DNA of 64,000 bases from Panagrolaimus kolymaensis (lineage: Eukaryota > Nematoda > Chromadorea > Rhabditida > Panagrolaimidae): contig JAJQJQ010000011.1 of the NCBI GenBank assembly GCA_028622995.1, positions 4,278,001-4,342,000 of the forward strand, read 5' to 3'. A program made the translations under genes and the position numbers. The notes beneath the pieces are model-generated. The model worked only from the letters and a program-made list of their open reading frames with translations. It was not told the origin of the DNA and searched no databases. This document shows, piece by piece, positions 9,125-37,300 of the stretch (the stretch's first letter is position 1; each line of letters starts with the position of its first letter).

Positions 9125-12100
9125 GAAAAAAAAAATGAATAGGAAAAATATTTAAAAAAATTTCAAAGTTTTTTTGTACACGAGCAAAGAAACAAAAATA
9201 AAAGATACGTTAAAATGATAACCAAATCTTTTTTTTCGACTCAAAAAGACTAAAACCAAAGGGAGGCCTCCTTCTCTATGTAATGAAAGGTAAAACGGGA
9301 AAGTTCAAATGTTCAACGAGTCCTAAATTATTATATATACATATCTTTTTTGCCAAAGACAAGAAAATGAGGTTGAGAGAGGCATAACAGCAATAACCTG
9401 TAAACACCTTTTACTTAAATCTCCCGAAAAATAAAATTTTCTTTTTTCTTCTTTTTCTTCAGAGATCAAGAGTGCCACACCAGAATTTTAAAGGAGTATC
9501 TTTGAACTGAATAAAGCAGCAGTTTTTAATTTCCAAAAAGTGTTAAGTATATGTGTTAATAATAAAAAAGTTAACGGTAAAATAAATGCGGCAGGTGGTA
9601 ATATAATTTTCTTATAAAAATGTTGCCTTCAAAAGATTTGTGAGAACTACTGAAAAATGCTTTTTTTGCAGAAAAAAGGACATTACCGGAACTTTATTTC
9701 CTTCATCTAAGGTTTGGTTTTTTTTATTGGAAAAAGATTTCATTTTTATACCATTTTTCTGATGACATAGTGAGGGAGGTGTGGTAATGATCAAAAGATT
9801 ATAAGAACTATGCAATGGGTGAAAGTCTACAATAGTTTGATAACGAGCGAGCACACACAATTTTTGTATCCGCAATGATATCATTCAAAAACAGCAGAAA
9901 GCTCGCTAACTTTCGATGGCGGTAGTTAAAACATCTGCAATGTTTTATAAGCTTTGAAAATAATGAGAGAAACTACGGTAAAGCATAATTTAATTTTGTT
10001 TTACCTTATTTTCTCTTTATAGCTTGAAATAATTTTTCTTATAAACTACACTTTTTTGAAAATTTAAAAAGTAGTTATTATTATTTAATTTTGGAGCAGA
10101 TAAAAAAGAAGAAAAAATAAACAACAATTTTAAGAAAGTTATTTGTTTTTTGTCTGAAACTTTAAATGTCATAAATGGATGGATGATGCTTAGGGTTTCC
10201 CAAAATGAAAAAAATAAAGAAATAGCATAATAAGCGGTTGTCTACGGTAATTTTAGTAGCTTATTTTTTGCAAGAAAAACAAATTTCAAGTAAATGCAAA
10301 AGAAAAATTCTGCTTAAACAGTTACCATTTTAAGAAAATTAGCAGTAAAAATTTGATTAAAATTTAAGTTAAATAATTTTTTTAAAAGTTTTTCGATAAA
10401 CAAAAATAAGTTGGTTTTTGTTACATTAAATTTCTACCATAATTTTAAGGAGTTTTTTCTAGGGCCAAAATAATACTCCTCAATGTTAGTTAATTTGAAG
10501 ATGCTCAAATAATGCATAATAAAAATAAAAAATAAAAAAGATTAAATAAAATAATATTAAAAGAAGAAAGGCCGGAAATGTGTCTCATTTTTTCTCTCGA
10601 CTCATGATGTCTCTTTATATTTAAATATAAAACTTCAAAACATATGCTTCATTTGTTTGAAAAGGAAAAAAAACAACACGACATTACTATAACTTCAAAC
10701 CATTCATTCATAAAATATTTTTTGTTAACTTATTAGGGATTATTTACGCAATATATTATAAATCATCAAATGACGTCCTCAAATCACAAAATGCGAAAAG
10801 TTAATATAATAAAAAAAAGCGTGAGTAAAGTTTTTTTTTCTCAATATTCTTGTGTGCGCACTTTTTCTTTAAAGTTAAAGACACAAATAAACAACAAAAA
10901 AATGGGTGTCAAAATAATTACAAATAAATATGATTATAAACACACTGAGTTGTTTGTTGGTAAAAGAATATTTTTAGCATCTTAATTATATAGTTCCCCT
11001 TTTGGCTTAGTTGTTCAAGAAACACAAAAGCGATAATTTGCCTCTGTAAAAAATAGCACTGTCTTTAAAAAGACACATTTTTTTGCAAGTTTTCTACTGT
11101 AAAAAAAATAAAATAATCCAAATCACGCAACAATAATTAGAAAAAGGTAAAGTAATTAAACACCAAAATACTTCGTCTAATTTTTGGTAATTTTTTCCTT
11201 CATAAATATATAATAACTACCACCGTATACTCCCACGAATTTAAAATTAATAACCTTAAAATTATTATAGCGGAAATGGATGGAAACTTCACAATCAGTT
11301 TTTATTTTTTTGATAACAACAAATGTTCAGAATACAAAAAAGTAACTCATAGCTTCTTTTATATTAAATTTTATTTTGCAGCAACATCATTTAAATAAAT
11401 AAAAAAGTTCGGGTGCAAAAGATTTTGAGTTAAGCAAGAAAATTCTCATAAATAAAAGAAACTACAAAAGAAAGAAGTATTTCATTTTCAAAAAAAAAAG
11501 ATTCATAGTTTTAAAAGAAAAAATAAATGTAAATGCCGGCGGCTACCAAAGTTCGTTTTACAAACAAACAAAAAACGAGCTTTTACGTCAAAAATTTGCT
11601 GGAAAAAAAGGTTAGCAAAAATATATGCGTCTCCTTTTATAATTTTTTTTCATTTTTAAAGGTAATACTTAGAAATGAAATTAACAATACGGTAGAAAAG
11701 GAAAAAGCTAAAATTAGATAAAGAAATTTTTATACAAGTTGTTTTTAATTTGTTTGAGAAAAAGAAAATATTTAACTCCAGATTTATTTAAATTATTCTA
11801 AAAGAAAAATTCTAACTTGAACTTTTTTAGAACTTTCACTTATAGGCAGTGTTCTGCCTTTTGAGGTACGGTCGCCCCGCTTGCACGGAAAGTTTCCGTG
11901 CAAGCGGGGCGACCGTACCTCAAAAGGCAGAACACTGCTTATAGGCCAAATAAAAAAATTAATTCATTTTTACTTCTCCTTAAAATTTTTCTTTAAAAAG
12001 TCTATAAAAATTTGGATCAAAGAAAACATCATCGCAAAAAAAATTTCTCATCGATCCCATAAATGAAACATTCTGCACAAAGTTCTTTCATTTATAAACG

Positions 12101-15100
12101 TTTTCCTTTTTTTACCCTTCTTTAATTTCGACATAATTTTTTTGTTTCCTTTATTCGCCGCACCAATAAAAAAAAGTGACGTGTTATCAGTAAACTTGAA
12201 AGATCAAAAAAGAAAGAAAAATGTAGTTATGAGTCAGAAAAAAATGGCCACAAAAATTAACCCATGAACTTAAAAAATTCCCCAAAGACATGGGTTTAAA
12301 AAACTGATCAATTTAGCTCAAAAGTTGTAGCTTTTAAACCTCATTGGGGTAATACCATATTTTGAATAAAATTTGATTATGTATGGTAAACTTTTTATTA
12401 TTTTTACATAAATTCCAAGTAAATGAATCAGAGGCGGCTAACAAAGATAAACAACACTCCAATGAATGGAGTCATTGGCATTTATTCATTCGTTTCTTAG
12501 ATAATGAATCCATAACGCAAGTGCAAAAAGAAAATAGCATCATAATTTTTCTTTTATTTTGGATACCGTATTGATGCTCTTTTGCTCGCTCTACTCATTC
12601 ATTTGATTTATCATCGTCAAAAGTTATGAAAAAAATTAAAAATTAAAGGTTTTTTATTTTCTTTTCTTTTTTTCTACAATGAACGAATGAATGTGTGTTT
12701 TTAATGTATCAACTTTGTAATAAAAATAATAATACTTGTTTTTTTTTACTTTGCTCTTTCTCAATGTCTCTGATCATCATCATTCAATTCAAAAGAAACT
12801 AAATTTATTATTTATGAGTAAAAACGGAAATGAACTATGAAAAGGTTTGATTGCTCAAATTTGTTCTGTCTATCGTCAAATTTCTTTATTTTGGTGGTTC
12901 TTGTAAATGGGTATTTTCCAAGCAGTCGACCTTTTTTAAGGAACAAAGTAATCATGATCTTTGTTGAAAGTATTTTTATTGTTTAAAAAAATAATGTAAG
13001 TTTTTCTTTAAAAAAAAATTGTGTTTAGTTGAATCAAAAAAAGGTGCGCTTCTTCAAAGTTGTTTACATTTTTTAAAAGCTTTTTAAAATTATTTTTCTA
13101 AACCCTCTAATGCCACACCACCACCACCTTCAATAAAATTTAAATCTTTTTAAAATTCTTTATAACACTTCAAATACTAACACCCTCAATAAAATTTTGG
13201 TAAATAAGGTGTGTTAAATCGCGATTAATTTTCACCCTCAAAATACATACAACAACATGTGCGTCAGTCAATTAAAGCAAAATTTTAGTACCTTTTTTGA
13301 GTTTTTAGTTGTAAACATTTTTTTAATTTCAAATTAAAGCTTAATTTATAGCTTAAAATTTTCATGCGGATTTTATTGTTCCTAAAATTCCTTTTCAAAA
13401 AAAAGTGTACTGTAATGTGTTATATTTTGAGAAAATTAAATTTAAAGAAAAATAATCGAAATGTTAACCTTTTATCAAAATACTTGATTGTCAGGGATCC
13501 AAATTTAAATAAAACTTGATTGCAAATTTTGACAATCACAATTTTTTTAGAATGAAAGTAAAAACTTTTCCTAAATTTGTTTCACAAAACAAACCTGAAA
13601 ATTCATTGAACGTGACTGCGAGTGTACAATCAAAATTGTTGTGGAAAGTAAAGGAAATCAAGTGGATTTTTTTCTTAAATTAACTTTTATCAATATTTGT
13701 GGTGTTTGTTTTATGAAATAATAATCTGGGAAACATCAAATTTTATTTTTTCCCATCCTTTTGAATCATCGTTGCATAATCCAATTTCCGTGAATTTTTA
13801 ACTCGGGTCGACGCCTTTTTCATATTATGCTATTAGGCGTATTTTATTGTTTTTCATCATTCTTCGAAAAAATTTTTTTGCCGATTAATGAAAAATCATT
13901 CTTTTTCTTTGGGTGCTATTTTTAACTTCATCGTTCGCACGCTAATTAACGGATTTTTGTTTTCTTAAGATGGGAACAAATAATGATGATTTTTTCTGTG
14001 TTTCACTATGCAAAATGATATATTTAAAAAACTGATGAGAGAACTAACGTCATTGGAGGGTGTAAAAAGAAAGCTGCAATGTAAGTTTTTGCATGCATCA
14101 TTGTGTGCTTTAAAAAACTTAAACGTATTTTTTTGGTCCGTACTTTGTAATGAAATGATGTCAAGTGATTTTTTATAGGTTTAAATATTTGGAAATGTAA
14201 GGGTTAAATAAAAAAGAAGAAGAAAACCGTGAAATGAATGTCCCATATTTATAAACATATCTAAATAGAGTCTTGAAGATAAGATTTGCAACCATTATTT
14301 TTTTTTGTAATAACAAATCAAAGTTTTAGTATTAAAAAAATGAGTAATTTTATAGAATACAGTATTGCTAATAAAGCATATGGATTTTTTGTTTCAGATA
14401 TTTTTCTTATATTTTTAAAAAATTTATGCCAAGAGCATTTTGAATCGCGTACCAATTAAGACCTTCAATTATGCATTTTTACATCCATTTTCAATGATAT
14501 TTTTTAAATCCGATCCTATCAGGTCGATTTTAAGATAATTAAAATTAATTTTTTTACACTTCAAGCAAAAAATGCTTTAGATAAGGTAAAATAATTCCAA
14601 ACTCTAAAATAAGTATTTATAAAAATTAACGATACAATGACGAGTTTAAGTTCCCACATATTTTTGTGATTTCAAAAAAGTACAATTTTTTGTATCTTCT
14701 TTATATAATTTTTCAAAACCTTGAAAATTTTCTAAAATAGTTTTTTGCAAAATTGTATGAATTCAGAAACCTTATGCTTTTTAACTTTAGTTTTGCCTCG
14801 TTTTAAATTTTAAAATTTATCTCGAATCAAAAATGATTGTACGATAATATACATATTACATATAATTAAATTTATAAAATCAATCAAAGTAAAGAAGGAA
14901 AAAACGAAATTAAAAAAGAATACAGTATATAGTAATTAATAATAATAAAGAAAAAAATATTTTAAAAAGAAAAATTCATTTCACCGCGGCAAGAATGAGA
15001 AAGAAATAAAAAAAAGTTTAATAAAAAGGAGAAGAGAAAAAAATAAAAAGAATCATGGCCTGCTTTCTCAGAAATTTTTTTTCTTAATAATTTTATAAAA

Positions 15101-15612
15101 TATGAAATTCTAAAGCTTTGTTAAAATTTTATTTTTTTTATTTCTTTTGGATAAAATCCTGTTTTCTACTTTGTTTTTCTCATTGAATAAAATTTTTACA
15201 AAAAATATTAAACACTTTAAAAATAGGTTTTTTTAAAAATGATATCTAACCGGTCGAGAGCAAAATATATGAGAGAGTAGAGAGACAGAAATATATTCCA
15301 AAAAAAAATAATAATAAAGGAGAGTAAACCGAAAGGATGTGATTGCAGAGGATTTGTTGTTGTTGGTTTTTGGGGTTAAAAAAAGGGCAAATTTCTGAAT
15401 GTGTCGTCATATTACAAATAATATATTACTACTAAAAACAAACCATAAAAAAAAAGAGAAAGTTATAATTACAAACAATATCATGACAAAGTGGTAAAAG
15501 AAAGTAAAAGAAAAAAAATTATTTTTTAAATTTCATACAAAAATAAACTTTAAAAATTTGACCAGACAACGAAGGTAAACACGAGAAAAAACCGGAAGAG
15601 TATTTAAATTTT
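9125..15612. other. Long gene-poor intergenic region
   Basis: About 6.5 kb of AT-rich sequence between the zinc-finger gene and the 3' end of kin-1. I found no convincing exon; the short open frames are Lys/Asn/Phe-rich products of AT composition. The only defined object is the small palindrome at 11847-11937. The part nearest 9.1 kb presumably holds the zinc-finger promoter. Confidence 0.55.
11847..11937. mobile_element. 91-bp palindromic hAT-like MITE with 8-bp target duplication
   Basis: Almost the whole element is an inverted repeat: it starts CAGTGTTCTGCCTTTTGAGG and ends with the complement, with only a few unpaired bases at the centre. It is flanked by CTTATAGG at 11839-11846 and again at 11938-11945. 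An 8-bp duplication and a CAGTG-type end are features of hAT-superfamily elements. It is GC-rich (CGCCCCGC) inside very AT-rich DNA. Confidence 0.9.
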
Positions 15613-15618
15613 TTTATT
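15613..15618 (-). terminator. Candidate polyadenylation signal of kin-1 (proximal-tail isoforms)
   Basis: AATAAA on the minus strand about 270 bases beyond the stop codon of the final exon. Confidence 0.35.
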
Positions 15619-15885
15619 AATTATAAAAATATTTAGTATAAAAATTGTCGTCAGTCTTTTACTTTTTTTTACCCTCTACGAAAAGAAAAAAATCTTTAGA
15701 GACGTATACTGCTATTTTTTAAGAATATGAAAAAAAGTAATACACAAACAAAATTTTCTGTTTTAAATCCTGAATGACTACGGAGAATCTAAATAAAAGG
15801 AAGCGCAAGAATTTTGGTGAGAAAAAGATAAAAGATTTAAAAAATGAGAGAGAACAAAAAAACAATGGAAACCCGAAGAAAACAT

Positions 15886-30208
<14,323 letters not shown>

Positions 30209-30577
30209 AATAGGAGGAATAACAGCTTTTGGCCTCCAAAAAAATTTTGGGATTGCCAATCGTCGCCACACAATTCGTTTTTTAAAAAAGCCGATTAACG
30301 GCAGCAGCTTGAGGAAGTTTTGTTTCAAAAAAGTGGCTGCCAAAGTTTAATTTTTCTTAAATCCTTCATTCATTCATTGATTGATCGTTGTCGCTTTATT
30401 CGTGGCTTTTATTTTTTATTTTTTGCTTGTTCCACACATTCATTCTTCCCCTTAGGCAACTGCTTGGCTGCTGCCAGATTATCTCTCTTGCTCCTATTCA
30501 ATCCTACGCCCATGTGGTGGCATGTTTCCCCCGATTTTCCTGGACTCAAAATAATAAAAAAAATTGATCAAACTCAC

Positions 30578-31651
30578 ATCTTTCATGATCAGCAAGTTGT
30601 TGAGATTCAGTTCGATAAAGAAGAGGTTGCTGTTGTTGTTGCAACAGCTGATGAGTGCTATTACTTGCGCTAAGATCATTTGAGGAATTATTAAAAAATG
30701 AAAATAAATGTAATGGTAATGAATTAAGTCCAAACATGGCCGCATAATTTTGCCAATATGCTGCCCACTGAACAGGTGTTAAATTTGTAGCAAGTAAACA
30801 CATCCTAAAAAATACAAATTTCTTATTAATATTATTCTGGTTCTTCTTATTGATTTGAAAATTCTAACCAATGCTCCCAAAATACTGAATCCGTTACAGG
30901 TGGTTGTAAAAGAGGCGGGGATGGTGTTGCAGCAGATTGAAGCATTTGTGACAATTCACCATCAAAGCATGAATTCACTAAACGTTCACCCAAAACTTGA
31001 CGTTGATTCGATTGAAGTAAAGTCGATAAAAGTAATTCATTAAGTTGAGGAAAAGCAGGGAGTTGTTGTTGACTCGTGGATGGTTGGGACATGTGCTAAA
31101 AAAAATTTCACATTAAATATTACTTTTATTACTTAACTCCAAAATTAATTGTTATAAATTTATTAATAAAATTCTTAATTAGTTTATAGTAATTCCCAAA
31201 GTTTTTACGTCGAAATCACAAATCATATATAATCTATTTTTGTTGGTATAAGTATTTTTAAAATTATCTTTTACTAACTCAAAATTGTTTTTCTGACTCT
31301 AAAAAGCGCGCTCTAAATTACTCATAAAATGTAAATATAATATTTATTAACAATGCTTTTTTTTAGAAAACTTGATCCATTTCGAGATCATGGTCAAGAA
31401 AAAATGAGTGGGTGTTGTTAAAATTTGGGTTGAAAGAAAAAAAACAATTCAATACAAACCGGAAATGTATGAAGGTTGTTTGTGTCCATTGATTGTTGTT
31501 GTTGTTGACTCTGATTATGAAGGTTGGATGAAGATGATGTCGATAAATCAATTGGAGCTGATGAAGGTGATGGCATTTCAGCATCCATCATCGTTGACGA
31601 TGTTAATGAAGTATCCGCATTTATTAAATTTAAATTATTGGAATCTTCCAT
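30578..31651 (-). CDS. Gln/Ser-rich coding exons: separate gene or long N-terminus of kin-1
   Basis: Three exons join in frame: 31651-31460, 31095-30869 and 30804-30578, about 215 residues. The ATG at 31651 starts MEDSNNLNLINAD. Visible features are PIDLST (a P-x-D-L-S motif, the kind bound by CtBP co-repressors), Gln runs, Ser/Thr runs and an aromatic segment QWAAYWQNYAAMFGL. No folded domain is recognised. The last exon has a strong donor (GTGAGT) in phase 1 with a final T. Spliced to kin-1 exon 19723 it would restore the same Phe-Lys-Glu junction as the other first exons, making an extended kinase. Read through instead, the frame ends after ten more residues at 30546. The composition suggests a transcription-related protein. 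I cannot choose between the two. Confidence 0.6.
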
Positions 31652-34385
31652 TCGCAATAATTGCGATGATGAAATAAAACGAAAACGTTTTAAAAATTTA
31701 AACAACAAATTTTGATGAAAAGAAATCGTTTTGGAAGAATTCTAAAAATTTAAGGTTTTATGAATTTAAGTTAAAGAGACAACATGCAGTTTTAAGGAAT
31801 GCTTCTTACACGTGGGGAAAGTTAAATAGAATAAAATAAAAAGGCAGAATACATTTTAATGACACAAGTAAATAGTAAATAACAAGATACTGGTGTTAAA
31901 GAAAAATTGTAAGTAGGCGAAAAAGGTTAAGAAATCTCATAGGGATTCCAAGGTTTTAAAAGGCTATCATTTTAGACTTTTTTCATTTTACAGTTAAAGC
32001 AAATTAAAAAAATTTATTTTCGGTCGATTTTATTGTTGCTAACAATCTTTTAAGCCCTAAAGAAAAATTGTTGTAGCAATCATTGATGATTATAGCCAAG
32101 CGAAGACGATGGACAAAAAAAACCATGCGTTGAAAGCCTTTTTTTGGTTGCGCAAAACACTAAAAAACCCTAGTCTCCGCCTTTGTTTGTGGTTTATATT
32201 TTTTTGGCTGGTCCCATGCTGTACAAAGATCCAACCATCCATCTCAACCAAAAAAATTCGTCTCTTTTTTTTATTTCTCGGGTCTCGATCGATTGAATTT
32301 TCTTTTTTGAACAAAAAAATTTTTTTTTTGCGCGTTTGCACTTCGGTTAAAAAGCCGCAACAACATCAACAGCAAGAAAATGCTGCTGCTGGTTGCGCAG
32401 TAAAAGCTTGGTTGGTCCTTTTTCACGTTTTTAAATAAAGAAGGCGGAGGAGAGAGAAAGAAAAAGAGAGAAAACCCATTTTGCTGCTGCTTTGATTTTG
32501 TGATTTTCTCTTTAAAAAAATCACACAAGACTTCCTTGTTCAAATCATCACCATCACCAACACATTGGGGCTTTTGTCACACCGGCAAACATCGCCTCAT
32601 AGAAGCAAGCAATATGAAGAGAAAAAATCTTATGTCCTCCTCGTCTAAATATTTACATTCTGGACACCATCCATCGATAAAAAAAAGAAGAGGGAGAGAA
32701 GGCAAAAAATGCAAGCTTTGCGCATGACCAAAAAAAATAAACGCTAAAACTATCGACGACAAATAAAAAAATTGTTGAATTGCTCGTTGATGCTATTTTT
32801 AGAAGTTTTATTTTTTCCCCTACAAACGACCAACGAAAAACCGGTGGTTTATCGATGCTTTTTTTTATTGCGATTGGATTTTTTGAGAGATGAAAAAATG
32901 GCTATGTTTAGACATCCTCTAAGAAACTATTTATAGAATAATGGAAACATTCCAATAAAGTTCAAAAAGGTTAAATATGGTAAAGTCCTAAATGTAAGAT
33001 CTAAATGTACCAATCTTGACCATAACCCTGGCCTATATTTATTTTCAGGAAGACACTCAAAAAAAAATTTCATTAAGAACTCCACGACTTTGTAGATGAC
33101 CAAATTTTTTTGTTGCCATAAAAAAATATTTATAAAAGATTTTTTTTTTGTTTAAATAAAAAAAATATATTATTTGTAAATCAAATGTCCAAAAAAGCAT
33201 TGAAATTTGAGTAAGCGACTAAACTCATTCAATCAATAAAAAAAGAGAAACAAATTAATTCATTGTTGGAATAAAAGTTGATCAAATATTTTTTTATTTA
33301 ATTTTATAGTCATAGGTTTGGAAGCGTCATCGATGACGTAATTACGAAAAAAAGGGTGTGATAATAAAAAAATAAGATAAATTATTTGGGCATACATAGT
33401 AAGTAATGTCTGTCTGCTATGTGTTTCAATTTAATGTTGAAGTTTTATAATTTTTAGTCATTGATAAATCAATAAATTGATAGAATGAATATGGTATGTT
33501 TTTAGCTTAGATTCAACCATTGTAAAAAATTTTATGGTTTATAAAACGCTAATTTTCAAAGTTTTATTTGGCTTGAAGATGTTTTTTTTTTTCAACTGAC
33601 TTAACAAAATAGGAAGAAAAGAATAAAGGAAAATATGACAAGAATTTCTACAAAAAAAAGTTAAAAAGTAAAAAGAAAAAGTAAGAAATCGAAAAAATGT
33701 GGCTATTAGATTCGGTAATAAACATATAAAATTAGAAATTACAAAACTTTTCATCGCTCGTTAGTATGATTCAAGCAAAAAAACTTTACTTACAAATGTT
33801 CCTTGCAAAGTTAGATTTTGAATTTAATGAAACAATATAAATCCTAATCATACATATGTGTGACTTTAACGCATTTAATAATACTGTTTTACAATAGCAA
33901 AATTAAAGTTAGTACCAAAAAAATTCATATTCAGCGCTTTAAATGACTAACACGCTGTAAAAAAATTTACGTTTCGAAACAATCCTAAAATCTTCAATGT
34001 TTTACTTCGAAAACAACAATATGATCGAAGCTGATAAAAAATTTGACTTAATTTGTTTTTATAGCTTTTATTAGATTCAATTAGCTAGCGTATTAGTATC
34101 TAATACATATTTCTTTTATCATTATGTTTACCGTATACTAACAATATTCATAATCGTGAAAATTACTAAAACTCACTTTTATGCGATAATTTCTTGTTAA
34201 AGACCGTAATCTCTTTATGCGCCAAAGGGATTTTCGCGCGGGAAAAGGCTCTGTTCGTTTTTTTTTTCAACTTTCTTTTTTCGCGCCTTTTGCTGCTGCT
34301 GCGATTTTTTGTTTAAAATTTTAAAGATTGACTAAATTTTTAACGTCCATTTTTTCAAACTTTTTTTAATGTTACATTTTTTTAG
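31652..34385. other. Intergenic, divergent promoters
   Basis: About 2.7 kb between the Gln-rich exons (-) and the chromatin gene (+). AT-rich with homopolymer runs. The open frames here are antisense or low-complexity and unsupported. An intron-like AG (TTTTTTTAG) lies just before the ATG at 34386. Confidence 0.5.
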
Positions 34386-37300
34386 ATGGATTCTAGCAGT
34401 CAAACAGAAATTATTCGTATGCCTGCTACTCGTGATAATCCTTCAACACCTTTAACAACGCCGTCTCGTAAAAGAACAATTACTGATTGGTTTCAATCTC
34501 CAGCAAGAGAAAATAAAGAAAATGATGAAAAAGAAGAAGTCGATTTTGAAGCATCTCGTCCGAAACCATCATCAGCAAAAAGACGTAAAGAAGTCGTCGG
34601 AGATGAAGCTGTTCATGTTCTTAAACCTATAGTAAATCTTTTAATCGTATTAAATCTTTTTTTATCCATATATTCTTTAGGAAAATGCGCATTCGCCTTC
34701 AAAGAAATCTTCAGGGAAGAAATCAACACAACAGGTTATTTATTTTATGTTCGCTTATTTTACTTCTAAACATAAAGCTTTTTAGTCTATTACTGGATTT
34801 TGTACATCTCAACCCATTGTGGCCACACCTGTAGTTATGATTACATTAGAAGATGAAATCAAGAAAGCTAAAGAATATTACAAAGCTGCTTTGGATGCTT
34901 TAAAAAAGAGCCAACCTTCTAAGTATAAACAAGCTATTAGAGAAGCGAGAAAAATTTCCGATGCTGCTATCGATACTGTCGAAAGTGAATGCTTCAAGTT
35001 TGCTCTTCGTCGACTTAAAAAGTTTGTTATAATATAATTAGACATATTTAAAATATTGTTATAGGGAAAACAATCCTGATGATGACGATTACCATCACTT
35101 CGATGAAATGCTTTCTCGTCTTTCAAAGGATATATATGAAGATACTTCTTTAAAATCAACTGCATTTCCTGATCTCAAATCAGCATTGACAGATTCTACG
35201 AATGCTGAATTACTCGGAGGCTGTCTTTTTATTTCTGAATTCTTCGATTCATTTTCGGTTTTTATGGATACCAAATTGAAGTTTTCTGCTGAAGATTTAT
35301 TAACTGCTCTTAACAAAGGTGTATCAGGTTATTACAAGCTTACCAGTCATGTTTTATCAGCATTTATTCATGCATTTTCTTTCCATGGATTTTTAAAGGT
35401 AAAGGTTCATTATTTTATATTTTGCAAATACTGTATCTTTTAGAACATCAAATTCTTTTCCTCTTATCTTGATAATGTGCCATGGTCATCATCTTCTTCA
35501 TCCGAAATTTGTAAACTCTTTCTTCTTAGAGAAGTTACTCCATTAACTGAAGTTTTAACGAACGCAACTGATGGTCATTTACACACATGTTTCAAACAAA
35601 ATGAAGCTGAAATTGCTGAAAAAGCTGTAAAACTTGACCTTTTTTTAAAGAAGAAATTGGCTAAAGCTTTTGCTAATATAGAATTTTACGAGCTTAAACC
35701 TTTTCAACAGATTCGTTTGTTTAAACATCTTATTAACATTCTAATGTCTATGGATGACTTTAATAAGCAATTTGATTTCAAGGAGGAAGTGATGGATAAA
35801 TTAACATATAATAGGAAAAAATCCAAGGTTTGTTCTTCCTTTTATAAATTTTACCTAATCATTATTTTTTATTTTAGCTTATCGAATTACTCAAGATAAA
35901 AGTCGATCATAAAGCTAGAGGAAAAAAACCAATAACTGTTGAAAATGATAAAATCCGTCAGCTTGAAAAAGAAATCGCCGATGAAGATTATCGAAGACGA
36001 GTAAGTTTTTTTTTACTCAGATAATATCTTGATTCATCAATAATCAAACTTTGTTTTAGCTTGCAAACTTTCATGCTTCTATGAAACCTCAACCTTTAAC
36101 TTTGGGATATGATAGATTTCATCGTCGATATTATATTTTTCAAAATCCGCACAATCATGGAATTTTTATTGAAGAAGTAAGTCACATTGCTTTCAAATTT
36201 CTTAAAAACATTTATTTTAGTTTTGTCAAATTGCATTAAATCAAACATCTGATGAAAGTGAAAACGGTGATCCATTTGCTGTTGAACTTAAAAAGCTTAC
36301 GATTGAATCGGCTCAAATTCCTATGCGTAAAAGTGTTTGGTATCATATCTCAAATATGGAAGAATTTGAAGCTGTTCGTGAAATTCTCAATAAAAAAGGA
36401 ATACGTGAAAGTGCACTTTGCGAATCATTCGAAAACTACAGTTCTCAAATTAAGGCGACGCTTAATGGAAGGTATAAGGCTTTGCAATTGAACTTTGACG
36501 ATGATCGGACCGAACTTGATTATTTGAAAGAAGATGCTGTGCAACTTATCAAAAAAGCTGAAGCAAAGTGTTTCATTCATTTTTCAAAGAAGGTTAAAGA
36601 AATTCTAATGGGCATCGACAAAGCACAAACTTTTGATGAATTGGTTTGTGTTTTTATTACTTTAGTTAATACTATTATCATATATATTTTAGCGAAATGA
36701 AATTGTCTCAACAACGGTTCCAGCAATTCTTCCATGCGCTTTTAATCCAAAATTTCCTGGTCAAAAGTTCTTCCGTATCAAATCTTGGCTTCGATTTGCC
36801 GAATTATGTCAATCAGTATCTCAAATGCATGCTTTGTTATCAATTTTGAAAAGTGAAATCCGTACTGACAAACTTTTTGGAATTAAATGTACTCGTTGCC
36901 GTATTCGATTTGACGTTCTACCTTTCAAGAAGATCATTGCTTGTGTTTTATGTTATGGCTTCATTCACTTTAAGTGTCATGATCTTGAAACCGAAGCTGA
37001 CCCTGATCCAATGAAACCATTTTGGGTTTGTGAAGTTTGTAAAAAGATGCCAAAAAAGGTTCCTGAAGAAAACATAAAAGTGTATGAAAAAAAAATTGAA
37101 CCAAAGGAAGTGAAAGTTATTCAACACAATGGTCGAACTTTGAGAGTAAGTCCTTATTTATTATTTGATGATTTTAAGTTTACCATTTTAGGCTACTAAA
37201 GCTCGTGAAGCAAGAGAAAGTGCTGATGATTCTTCAAGCCGAGCTACAAGTCGGACAATGTCTCGTGCATCAAGTCGGACAATGTCTCGTGCATCAAGTC

